Below are positions 43,635 to 53,906 of a DNA stretch of 64,000 nt, one piece after another. This DNA is from Phascolomyces articulosus (Eukaryota > Mucoromycota > Mucoromycetes > Mucorales > Lichtheimiaceae). A model generated the notes under the pieces. It did not search any database. It saw nothing but the letters and a program-made list of their open reading frames with translations, and had not been told where the DNA came from. The stretch spans positions 558,001 through 622,000 of the forward strand of contig JAIXMP010000021.1 of assembly GCA_025677815.1 (NCBI GenBank). The letters run 5' to 3'. Position 1 is the stretch's first letter. The number at the start of each line of letters is the position of its first letter. A program made the translations under genes and the position numbers.

Positions 43635-44361
43635 AATCGTAGAAACTACCTGATTTCGTTTCACGATGTTATGCAGACCAGTCGCTGGAGAATAAGATGT
43701 CTCTTTTTCTTCTTAGCTGTTGCTGAAGTAAATGGATTTTCTGCATATAAGCATTTTGCAGCTGGTGGTGACACTACTCTGCATAACAAATTCCATTGGA
43801 GGTTAGCTTGGACATTACTCCCACATATCAAGCAGATTACAGAGCAACCACAGCCTAGAACCCCTCTCCCCCATATTTAACCATCCTCGGTATATACCTC
43901 GAACCATAGGTCAGTATCTCTTGGATTAACAGCAAATGGAAAGCCATGCAAAAGACATTTTATTGTTCCTTAGTGTAACATACAGTGCACCCTCCGCTGT
44001 CACTGCGGTACTTCTTCTGCATATTGTAAAACACATCTCTATAACCATATGACTAATTCAACTGCTTAGTAACATGCAGAAAGAGTTTCTCTACAATTTG
44101 AAATAAATTTGAAAGCAAACACTCAAGTATAAGGTCATTAAAATAGGTTTCTACGGCGGTACAGTTTTGTACCGTTGAAATTGAGCCATTAAGACCCTTT
44201 ACAGAAACTCTTATAACTTTTAATTATCACAATTTATAAGTCTGTAATTTTTTTCAATATAATAAGCATGATACTATCTACCAGTGTACAAGACTAGAAG
44301 TCGGTTGGGCATATTTTGGTATTGCTAGGTTAAAGCACACAACGGTACAAAACTGTACCGC
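43635..44361 (+). mobile_element. Decayed 3' end of a piggyBac-like transposon
   Basis: A broken frame reads SFHDVMQTSRWRIRCLFFFL then AVAEVNGFSAYKHFAAG, which matches the last membrane-like helix region of piggyBac transposases (pattern R-S-x-R-W-W-x-R-x-FFF-L-x-x-x-x-V-N-A-x-x-x-Y-K). After an in-frame stop near 43880 the trace continues as CNIQCTLRCHCGTSSAYCKTH, resembling the C-terminal cysteine-rich domain. Only the tail is present, with stops, so it is a fossil. About 90 nt further on lies a perfect 22-bp inverted repeat pair, listed separately, that may be sub-terminal repeats of this element. TTAA tetramers (the piggyBac target) lie beside both repeats, but TTAA is common here. Confidence 0.5.
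44156..44361. repeat. 22-bp perfect inverted repeat pair with nested palindromes
   Basis: Bases 44156-44177 and 44340-44361 are exact reverse complements over 22 nt. Each copy itself contains a dyad, GGTACA-GTTT-TGTACC. The 162 bp between them are AT-rich and non-coding. Position just downstream of the piggyBac-like remains suggests transposon sub-terminal repeats. Confidence 0.9.
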
Positions 44362-45275
44362 GGAGTTCGATTACTACAAAGCATACAGTGCTTGAAACAC
44401 CTGTGATCCTGCGTATCAGGACTAAAGTTTAGCTAGATGTTCGTTTATTGTTATTAGAAATATCTATAATACTTATTAAGAAAGCCATATCCATGACCAA
44501 TGATATCCACAATTTTATATTTAAGCAGCTATCTTTTTCATTATATCAAAATAGCTTGGAATAATAGACTTCACTTTTACCAAATAAACCAAAAGCGCGG
44601 TTTATTTCACCTGATGACTGCTTTGGTGGATCGCTCTTTTAATGACTCTTTAAAAAGACTGGGAGGGTGAAAAAATTTTCCAACACGTTTTTTTTCTCTT
44701 TCTCAAAAACAAAAAAAGGTAAAGTATATTATTTATATTGTTTAGGGGGAAAAGTGTGTAAAGGGGAAAAAAGAAGATAAAATGATGAATCATTAGTATA
44801 TTGGAGCTGTCAGAAATACCTTGTTGAAGCAAACTATACCGCAACAACAACACCTGATATGTCTTTTTTTTTCTTTTCTGTTTGTCGGAACGAAACCAAA
44901 AAAAGCACGTCGAATGATATTAATTTATATTTACGTGACATTTGTTTTTAGGTAATTATGTTTCCAAGGCAAAAATAGTAAAATAAATAAAGATTTTGTT
45001 TATATATATATAACATATATTCCACTTGGTTCAATAATGATATTGAGAGAGAGATTTGCAGAGAGAGTATTATTTTTGTTTGGTCAAAAGGACAGAGTGA
45101 AAATGGAAGGGGGTAATTGAAATGCACATTGTATGGTAAGGATGTTGTAATAGCGCAGGCCAACATTGTATACTTACAATCGGGTTCTGTTGGACACTGT
45201 GGAGGAAGCGCGAGAGATAATAGCAAGTGATAGAGAGAAAGATAATAACCGTAATATATGAAGATAAAACGATGT

Positions 45276-45298
45276 GGGATCTTGGTTTGCAAGATCCC
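45276..45298. other. Perfect 9-bp stem, 5-nt loop hairpin
   Basis: GGGATCTTG, loop GTTTG, CAAGATCCC. It stands out as GC-richer than its surroundings. No flanking T run and no known RNA family recognised. Confidence 0.6.
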
Positions 45299-46992
45299 TC
45301 TTTTTATATACGTCGAAATATAAGGGGCTATTATAACGTCTACACTAATATCAATGATCTACATTTCTATCTAGAATATTTAATCCTTCTTATATTTCTA
45401 TCTACAACTATCCAATCGTCCATCCATCATGTCTCTTTGATATCCTCAGATGTTGTGTCGATCAACGATTTTATGGGTTGTATATCGTCGTAATGGTATG
45501 CACCATTACAGATGTTATAGAACAAACAAAAGGAAAAGTGTGTTCAATGGTAATCTGCAATTGTTAATAAGATAAAGAGCCTAGATTAAGATTTTTCAAC
45601 ATGATACACGATTCTAAACAAAAACGCAGGCATTCCCATTTCAATATCATTTATGTCACGCTAAACAAATTGCTCTGGTGAAAAGTTGATTTTTATTGTC
45701 ATAGAATGATCTTTGCGCGTATATCGACAAATATCGTTTTTCAAGATGTCAAGCTAAGTATATATAATAGGATTTGATATTTACTACTAATCATGATAAA
45801 AATAAGAAATGTTTAGTTCTCACATACTATTATAAAATGATAAAAGTGAAAGAATGATCTCAATCTCCTTTCTTTGTCGCTTATAGTCATTTTTGTGTCC
45901 ATTATTTATTTTATACAGAAATAACGATGAAAAGATAGAGAAGGATATGATAGTGAAGGTTTTATCTTTAGAGTATGTTTGCTACTCTTCCCAGCTTCTG
46001 AAGGTCATTCATGTAAGAATAAATCAGACATTGATTACTCCAACAAGGTGAAAATGATATAGACGAATTTCTCTACTGGATTACTTTCAAAATTGTATGC
46101 TGGATATTATAAACATGGCCACACAAGAAAATATGATTTATATTTTGTAAGATAAAATATACGTCCTTTATACCACATAATAAACAGTTTTTCCATTTTG
46201 TTTGATGGAATTCATATAATGGCATTTAATATTTGATATCTCAATATGATGGGATGTCATAGAATGAAATATGTTTTTGATTGATGAAAGATACAGAAGT
46301 GATAAACATAAATTTATGGGACACCCCCCGGATCCCCCTCACAAACTTTTTGTTTACGATGGTTACATATAAAGACTACATTTTGGCTGGGGAAATGATA
46401 AAAGCAAAGTTCATGCCATCCCCCAAATAAGTTTATACCGAGTTTATCCTGCCTTAATTTGGAAATCGAGTGTAACAAACAAAGGTTTAAGTTATCGAGA
46501 GATAAACGAGTTTTGGAAAATAATTCACTAATAAGTATACGAATATAGATATCGCAACAAACGGTGGCTAATATTAATTGAAACCTTGTAAATCTATTAC
46601 ATAAAATAAGCCTATGAATTATTATATTCATGTTATATCAATAATCGCCACAATAGAACCATTGTTTCTCGTACAGAGCTTTCCTACACCATGGAGAGAT
46701 AGTCAAGTTATCTAAATAACATTGCTTCTATATAAGTCATCTCATCAATTGATGTTGTTTATATTGATTGATTCATTTTTTATCTCTTCTCCTTCTTCGT
46801 GTATACCTTCTTTACGGACCGACAAGCCTTTAAATATTTGGCAACCAGGTAGTATCCTTTTAATTTGAACAGTCTTTGTTATTCTATATATGGTATTTAC
46901 TTTTGGTGCAATTACAAGAGTACTAGCATTGTAGTACATTGTTATTTGATAATAATTGAAAAGAGATCAAACCTGTAAGTCAATTTTGGTGT

Positions 46993-47193
46993 GTGTTAAC
47001 AGTGGAAAGATCAGTGGTCAGAAACCACTCGAACAACAACAAGCATCAATTAGACCAGACTTTCTTGTGCGTAATGAAAGATGGTTGGATTTTGCTGTTG
47101 ATAGAAATTAAAGAGTTTGTCGTACGACATCCCCGCGTACCCAACAAGGTTATGAAAGCTATTTTCTGTCATGTGTTGACTAAAGGAAAATAA
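46993..47193 (+). pseudogene. Coding relic, possible PD-(D/E)XK-like fragment
   Basis: A 66-codon frame with non-random composition: TVERSVVRNHSNNNKHQLDQ followed by KDGWILLLIEIKEFVVRHP. A hydrophobic strand ending in an E-x-K motif after an upstream Asp is the core pattern of PD-(D/E)XK nuclease-fold proteins, which are frequent in fungal repeat-associated gene families. The frame has no partner exon that I can join and ends at a TAA, so I read it as a decayed fragment. Identification is weak. Confidence 0.3.
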
Positions 47194-48340
47194 CAAGAAT
47201 ATTTTACTCGTGAAAAATAGCAGTGATCAATGAAAATGGTACGTTTACTGGAGTTTATTTCAACTATCAATATTATAGCTGGAACATTACAATGAGTTAC
47301 TGAGACTTTTTTCTGATGCAGGAACCAAAATATGCAAGCAACTACAGTGCTTGATTGTCCAAATGGTAACGTTTTGGGTCTGCTATTAAGTGATGAGTAT
47401 GAGACCTTAAAAAGCTCAGATATAATTATAGCCCAGACCTTTACAGTCATAAAAGTGACACTGGGAGTAAAGGTTTGTTAAGAATATGCCCGTAAACGTC
47501 ATTTTGCGACGATGATTTAATTATTTAGATGGCAAATTATTTTGTAGAATATTGGAAAGCCAATGGATGTTGACAAGAGAACCCAGTTTTGGCAAGCAAA
47601 GGAAAACCTTAACTCATTATCTTGAAAGCAAAGTAATAAGATCCGTGAAAAAAGACATCATGCATTATCATTCCCGAGACATTTTCTAAGCCTAATGCCA
47701 AAAAATTGAGGCTTAATTGTAGAAAAAAAAGCCTTCCTGTGGCTTCTTGTTCTTGATTTTATATTCAAGCAGCGAATGCTTATTCCGTATCTCATAATTC
47801 GTTTTATTTTTTGCTACTCGTCTAGTTAGTACAAAGTTTATATAAATAAATCATTTCTTATAGATATAAACATATTATGCAACAGAACCATGGTAATAGC
47901 GCATTGTTACCTGTATGTGATGATATGCTGGTTCTATTTTATAGAATTATATACACCTTATTGTATAGCAAGTAATATTGATTAAAGTAACATAGATATA
48001 TATCTATCCATATAATATCTTTGTAGTACACCAATCTTCCACATTATGCAATTTAGGAATTTCATGAGAATTGATATATAGTGAAAAAAATTTTATGCTA
48101 TTTGTTGGAACTTTATAGTTGTATATAATTATGTCTAACCTATTCATGTTTAAATAAGTAGCGCAATTAATAATATAGAACGAGGTTGAAATGCCACCAA
48201 TAAATAATAATAAATTGTGGCAGTATTTTCTTCTTCTTTTTTTATGATAACAAAAATAAAATCAAATTAGGTATTAGGAACCAATAACAATTATTTATTA
48301 CAGCAATATTATTGCTTGATTGTTTTGAAAAACAATAAAA

Positions 48341-48778
48341 CTAATAAAAGACTGTCAATACAAATGCAAGTGTACCTGCAGCTGTGCGGAACATTTGAAG
48401 CTTATCCCATTTTTCGACAAGCTGTACGACTTCCTTTTGGTCAGGTGATAATTGAGCATTAAGTGCATGTAAACGATCGTTCGTTGGCTTCATAAAAATA
48501 ATTGTATACGGGAAACTGATCAATGATAAAATACCACAGCAAAGCGAGCGATGATTTTTGGTCAAATGATATGTGTAAAAGTGAGCGAAAGATGAGATAA
48601 TGATGGTTGCAATACCGATCTTGGAACCATTTTTATAGGTGACAGCCCAACTTGAGGCTGGATATCCTCCTGCTCTTAAGGCAGGCACTGTAACAGCGTT
48701 GATAGTCAAACCAAGACCAGCGAAAATGCCATTTGCGGTGGCAGCAACAGGTAAAACATAATGTGGGACAACAGACAT
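48341..48778 (-). CDS. DUF1772 / anthrone-oxygenase-like membrane protein
   Basis: An uninterrupted frame of 145 residues with four hydrophobic segments (about 5-30, 48-70, 77-96, 127-144). The pattern is typical of DUF1772 proteins: a first helix with AATANGIFAGLGLTINAVTVPAL, the conserved polar stretch PTNDRLHALNAQL after the third helix, and a Trp-Asp-Lys (VEKWDKLQMFRT) before the last helix. Characterised family members include fungal anthrone oxygenases of polyketide pathways, but most are uncharacterised and this gene has no polyketide neighbours. It lacks introns, unlike nearly all its neighbours. Function in this organism unknown. Confidence 0.8.
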   Translation of the reverse strand: MSVVPHYVLPVAATANGIFAGLGLTINAVTVPALRAGGYPASSWAVTYKNGSKIGIATIIISSFAHFYTYHLTKNHRSLCCGILSLISFPYTIIFMKPTNDRLHALNAQLSPDQKEVVQLVEKWDKLQMFRTAAGTLAFVLTVFY

Positions 48779-50783
48779 TATTGATTATTGAATGGCAAGA
48801 AGTAAAAAAGTGAAAGTATGCTTTTATTTCAGTATTGATATTTATTTATCATGGGTTTTAAATAGTGAATTCTGGTCTCTGGATAGAAATATTTGTATCC
48901 TCGGAAGATAAAAGCGATTTTATTTTTAGAAAATATCTAGAGGAAATTTTGTTTTTATGGCATTAAGTAGCATACAAGAGTACCTGATTATCCATTATAT
49001 ATGCTTACAAAAAGTATTTGTATTTGTATATGCGTATGGAGTTGGTGGTATTATGAGCTGGCGACAAATGTTGAGTTAGAAGTGAAAATGGAATGCTAAA
49101 ATGTACCTCATCTTACATAATAACAAACAAATAATAGATCAAAGATGAGGATACTATACATGTAACAAACATTCCAGTCTAAGAGATCTATATATTAAAT
49201 ATCGTTATCTAGTATGATCCACCAATGTTTATTCTCATGTTTTGTAATAATTATATTTGTAAATTTTGAAAAGTAAATATATCAATCGAAGAGCAGTGTT
49301 GTGCTCGTACTACTATGAAGATAGTAAAGTAAAAAAAAAAATGGATGTAATAAATAAGAGAACTTCGCATTGGTAGCAAAACCTGATATGTGTCTTACTA
49401 ACTTGCTTCCTGTATAGTCTGGCACTGAATTTTGCTATTTGTGTATACCAGAAGTTTGCCACCTGTGATGTCTCTCTATCCTTTTTCTTCATTACTCGTA
49501 CCTATTGAATTATTATATTAACAAAGCTTATTATATGAACAATATCCATCTTAGCTTGACGATTTATTTTTTGAGACTGGTAAAAAGCATAAAACTCTAA
49601 AACACATAGATGCATAACTTGATTTAAGAGCGCTTTTTCCTGTAGTCCTATAGTTTGGGCTTAACTGGTATTACATTTCTGGTGCTTATACACCTATTGA
49701 CATAGAAGCTTCTCAACCTACGAAGTTCAGTTACGACATTTCCTCCAACGAATCAATGGATGAAACAATTGTGTGTCTATCTCGACCATATCCTGGTGTT
49801 ATGCGACGACGCTCTTTCTTTCATCGTATTTCTTATCACATTTATTCGATCGTAAGATGTTATCCCCTGTAAAATAATGAGCCAGACCTGTATGGAATCT
49901 TTCATTCCAATCCATCTCTCCCTCAGGTTTACCCACTGTATCTTCTATCCGCCATTACTCTTCTACTTTATTCAATTTTGTCCTTTTATTCCTCCCAACT
50001 CTCTATAAACTACAGTATATCACACCTCATCTTAGTCATGCTATTCTTATTCTCAGTGTGCAATTAAATAAAATAAAAAAAGAGCTCGTTAAGTTCATTA
50101 TATTTGTACCGAAAATAGTCTTTGTTTTAATTGCCAAGACATATTTTGATGATGTCGGATAAACCACTGATGGATCCAAACACTTTGACTTAAATATCGA
50201 GGTGCAGAAACAGGAACGCCAAATTATCTCAGTTTGACGCAAATAATTTGGAAAAACACATGTAGTGTATGAATCTTCTTGTGATACAGAAGGTCAGGAA
50301 TGAATATGGCTCACTGTTGTCCAGCGATTTGCTCATTATAACCTTAAGATACAACTTTGACTCCGAAGGAAAAAATGTATTATTGGTGGACGCTCTTTCA
50401 ATTTTATAAAATCTCCAAGAAGCCCTTTGGAAGCGATCGTCATATTTTTTCCTTCAGGAACACGGCAAGATCCTATTTTTGCTTTTAATAAGGAAAAGAT
50501 GAAAATACTATTTATTATTATTTGAAATATCCTGTTGAAGTAAATAGTAAAACCGAATTTTTTTTTCAATCATGTACGTATGATGGAAAAACTATAATGA
50601 GAGCATCATCAGTTGTTATAATAAAACCTAAATTTCTTTTTATGTGAGTATTTTGTTTTAGGTAAAATTAGTTCCAAAGATAAAATGGAAGTTTTAGAAT
50701 AGAAATAATATAAAAAATAAAGTTTTCTTTTATAACCATAAATATCACAATAAGATTTTTCTTATCATGGAAAAAATGGACTA
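48779..50783. other. Intergenic region with possible decayed minus-strand coding pieces
   Basis: The DUF1772 promoter lies at the left end. On the minus strand, two stretches look more coding-like than background: around 50490-50339 (KIGSCRVPEGKNMTIASKGL and LGDFIKLKERPPIIHFF) and around 50213-50112 (SAPRYLSQSVWIHQWFIRHH). Neither has an obvious start, and stops interrupt them. They may be remnants of the same gene as the small frame at 50784-51056. Confidence 0.35.
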
Positions 50784-51056
50784 TTAACGATGATCAAATT
50801 GGAGGGAATATTTTCCATGTTTATCCAAAAACTTGCTTTTCGCATCCGAAAAGCCAATGAAATCGAGATTTGAGGGAACACAAAAGGAATGATACCATCT
50901 TGGACCGGTCTTTGCAAGGAAATGACACAATCCTTCAGAAAGATTGTGTGTCTTGGTGAAATGGCACATGAACACGCCATAACACGCTTGGTAGTACCTG
51001 AAGGTCTTCATCAAAAGAAAAGGAAATGGCGCAATACGTCGTAAAGTCTCGCGCAT
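50784..51056 (-). CDS. Hypothetical 90-residue protein or gene fragment
   Basis: The frame starts with ATG at 51056 (MRETLRRIAPFPFLLMKTFR) and ends at TAA 50784, with a composition unlike the AT-rich noise around it: YYQACYGVFMCHFTK, HFLAKTGPRWYHSF and SNLDFIGFSDAKSKFLDKHG. I do not recognise a family. It lies 153 nt from the start of the MFS transporter gene on the other strand, so the two would share a very compact divergent promoter. It could also be a leftover 5' exon of a longer decayed gene reaching down to about 50.1 kb. Confidence 0.35.
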   Translation of the reverse strand: MRETLRRIAPFPFLLMKTFRYYQACYGVFMCHFTKTHNLSEGLCHFLAKTGPRWYHSFCVPSNLDFIGFSDAKSKFLDKHGKYSLQFDHR

Positions 51057-51209
51057 TATGATGTACACAATGTATATATAGTCGCTGTAATTGCTACAAT
51101 TGAAAAGAAACATTATATATCCATCTCTCTACTATCAATTCGTGCATTTATTACATATTTCTTATTCTACTCATATACATACAACGCAAAATAATAATAA
51201 TTTATTCCT

Positions 51210-53156
51210 ATGTCTACCAAAGCAACATCGATTCACAACGTGGATCCCAGTAAAAAGCAACCAGGCTTTGTTCGATCTGATTCCTCCTCGTTGGACTTTA
51301 GCGTAGAAGAAGTTGTTAATAAAGAAGGCTACGACAAGGAATTAGAATGGACCGAAGATGAAGAAAAAAAAGTACGATGGATCATTGATATCCGTTTGTT
51401 TCCACTTATTCTCGTGGGTTCTTTTGTGCTCAACATGGATCGTACCAATCTTTGTAAGTCTTTTTCTTTCTATAAGAGTCAATATTCAATTCTAATTTGT
51501 TATAATATGCTAACATATTTTTTATTGTTATTCTTCATCATTATACTTTATAATACTAGCCAATGCCATTTCTGATAATCTCGCTGCTGATCTTGGATTC
51601 ACTAATGACGATGTGAACACTACTATTATGGTTTACGCTGTTTTATTTACAATCTTTACTTTACCTTCAAACTTTGTGTCCAAGCGTATCGGTGCTCATT
51701 TATGGATTCCAATTTTGATGAATACCTGGGGCGTGATTACCTGGGCACATGCACTTGTACATGACTTGCCAGGCTTTTTTGTTATTCGTGTACTGATTGC
51801 AATTACTGAAGCAGGTTTTATTCCAGCATGTTTATATTATCTTACCTCATGGTATAAAACAAAGGAACTTGCAACAAGACTTGCATGGTTTTGGGGTATT
51901 CAATCGTTGGCATCCGCTTTCTCTGGTTTGATCTCATTTGGTATCTTCCGACTAAGGGGTGTTGGCGGTTTGGAAGGTTGGAAATGGCTCTTCCTTATTG
52001 ATGGTATCTTCACCCATGTTGTTGGCTTTTTTGCGTTGTAAGTAAAATGTTTTATATATTATGCTTGGATTTATCAATTGGAAGATGGAATGAAAAAATG
52101 ACTAATTTACCACGTTTCAAAAATGTATATACCTAGTGTTTATTTACCTGCCCGCCCATCCCGAACCCAAGGTTTATTACGTGGTAAAAATGGTTGGTTC
52201 ACTGAACGTCAAATGAAGATTGCTGTAACTCGATTGATCCGTGACGATTTAAGCAAGACTGAACAGCATAATTCCCGCATTACATTGGAAGATGTTAAAT
52301 TATCTGTACTTGATACTAAAATCTGGACACATCTTATTTGTACATTTGTTGGGTATGTTTCTATGCCTATATCACACTTTCTTATTATTATATATTAATA
52401 TATTTTTTTTGTTATTCTTCATATATAGCTACATGTCTATTACCCCTATTACAACTTATTTGCCAAGTATGCTTCGTGATAGTGGTTTTGAAACAACAAC
52501 AGCTAATTTGCTTACTGTACCATCTTATATAATTAATGGTATCTTCTCTATCTTGATTGCTTGGAGTTCCGATCGTCACGGAGAAGTTTCATTACATATT
52601 ATGGTGGGTATCCTTTGGTCTCTTGGTAGTTTTGCTGCCCTTAGAGCACTTCCTGACAATGCTGGTCAATGGAATACATTTGGTGCTGCCATGATGGCTG
52701 CTGCTTCACCTTCTTGGCATGGTATGCATATTGCTTGGATGAGTTCAAATGTAGCTCCTGTTGGAAAACGTGTCCTTTGTCTTAGTGCCATTATTGGATC
52801 TGCAAATATCTGTGCTATGCCTGGTGCAAAGATTTATCGTAAGTGTTGTTTTGAATTGTAATATAAATAACAGCTATAACGAGTATTTATGAAAGAAGAA
52901 AACTAATTGTAAATGGCTTATTTTTATTATTATAGAAACATGGGATGCACCCCGATACCGTTATGGTAACACAATCAATGTCATTTTACAAGCTGTTGCT
53001 GGTTTTCTCTTTATGGCCCAGCGATTCCGTTACGATCTTACAAACCGCTGGCGCGCACGCAAATGGAACAATATGACTGAAGAAGAAAGGCAACACTATC
53101 GTGAAAATACCAAAGATAAAGGAAGCAACCGGCTTGACTTCCGTTTCCATATCTAA
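51210..53156 (+). CDS. MFS transporter, anion:cation symporter (ACS) family, Dal5/Tna1-like
   Basis: Exons 51210-51453, 51560-52037, 52137-52352, 52429-52838, 52936-53156; 522 residues, normal for the family. ACS members such as Dal5, Tna1, Vht1 and Fen2 carry small organic anions or vitamins into the cell with protons. Seen: an acidic cytosolic N-terminus ending KKVRWIIDIRLFPLILVGSF (TM1), NMDRTNLSNAISDNLAADLG, RIGAHLWIPILMNTWGVITW, EAGFIPACLYYLTSWYKTKE, WFWGIQSLASAFSGLISFGI, GLEGWKWLFLIDG, and in the second half SWHGMHIAWMSSNVAPVGKR and DAPRYRYGN, all hallmarks of this family. The C-terminus ends with NRWRARKWNNMTEEERQHYR, also typical. The substrate cannot be told from sequence alone; allantoate, nicotinate or similar are possible. 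Confidence 0.92.
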
Positions 53157-53520
53157 AAAAAATCCATTATACATCCATACTTTCTACAACAAACAAATCA
53201 TTTACTTATCACAACATAATTGTTTATCACTTTATCACCATTATACTCTAATTTTCTTTTGATTCCTCCTTTTCACTCCTCAAAAAATATTTCATTATCA
53301 ATTTTCCATTTCCTAATACTATACATGTTTTTCACTTATTTATTTACAAATTTATATACATATCAATCTCCTTGTTTATAGTAGTTAATGTACAGTTATA
53401 GCTTATATAATATATATATATAAATATTTTTCAATATGTCCATTATATGCTTGATAACGTTATTTTGATTTACATAATGTCATCAAGTTCGTGAGAGCAT
53501 GATCGGATCAAATATCCAGT
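53157..53520. other. Convergent 3' flanks (MFS gene and 73-residue protein gene)
   Basis: AT-rich, with TATATATA near 53405-53425 and AATAAA-like motifs. No gene seen. Confidence 0.55.
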
Positions 53521-53906
53521 TTATGCTTTTCTCAATCCAGTTTGAATATCGGCCTCTGTATATAATAAATATAGTTTTTAATTAGTAAAAATGTATAAGG
53601 TAGCTTCCTTTTTTTTTATATATCTTTGTCTTATATTGGAGAGTTCATTACCTTTCTTAGCACCATGTTCCCCAGCCAAACTGCTGGCGTAATAACCAGT
53701 TCCAATACCGATAATAGCTGCTGTGGCAGCATAATAGGATGGGCCGGTACGCATCTTTGTGTTTGCGGCTATACAAATGACATAAGGATATATCAGTATT
53801 CTTTTTCCATCTCTACTGTTTTAATGCTGTTCATACCTCCTGGATCAGCACGACGAAGGGCTGTTCTGCTAGTTTGAAGTAATCGTCTTGATGCAGTAGA
53901 AAACAT
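53521..53906 (-). CDS. Small single-pass protein, probably mitochondrial, 73 residues
   Basis: Exons on the minus strand: 53906-53837, 53768-53652, 53555-53521. All junctions are GT-AG and the sum is 222 nt. The N-terminus MFSTASRRLLQTSRTALRRA has five Arg, many Ser/Thr/Ala and no acidic residue, the classical mitochondrial presequence pattern. After it comes a short Gly/Ala-rich hydrophobic helix, SYYAATAAIIGIGTGYYA, then a charged tail (GEHGAKKEADIQTGLRKA). This suggests a small inner-membrane protein. I do not recognise the family; small respiratory-complex or ATP-synthase accessory subunits look similar. The exons are too short to stand out as single open frames. Confidence 0.75.

Larger units (their letters stand above)
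44362..48340. other. Gene-poor region with scattered coding relics
   Basis: AT-rich DNA with no intact gene. Items worth naming are a 9-bp perfect hairpin at 45276-45298, an isolated C-rich patch at about 46322-46340 within 300 nt that has some coding-like texture, and a broken 66-codon frame at 46993-47193, listed separately. The right end (47700-48340) is the 3' flank of the DUF1772 gene. Confidence 0.45.
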
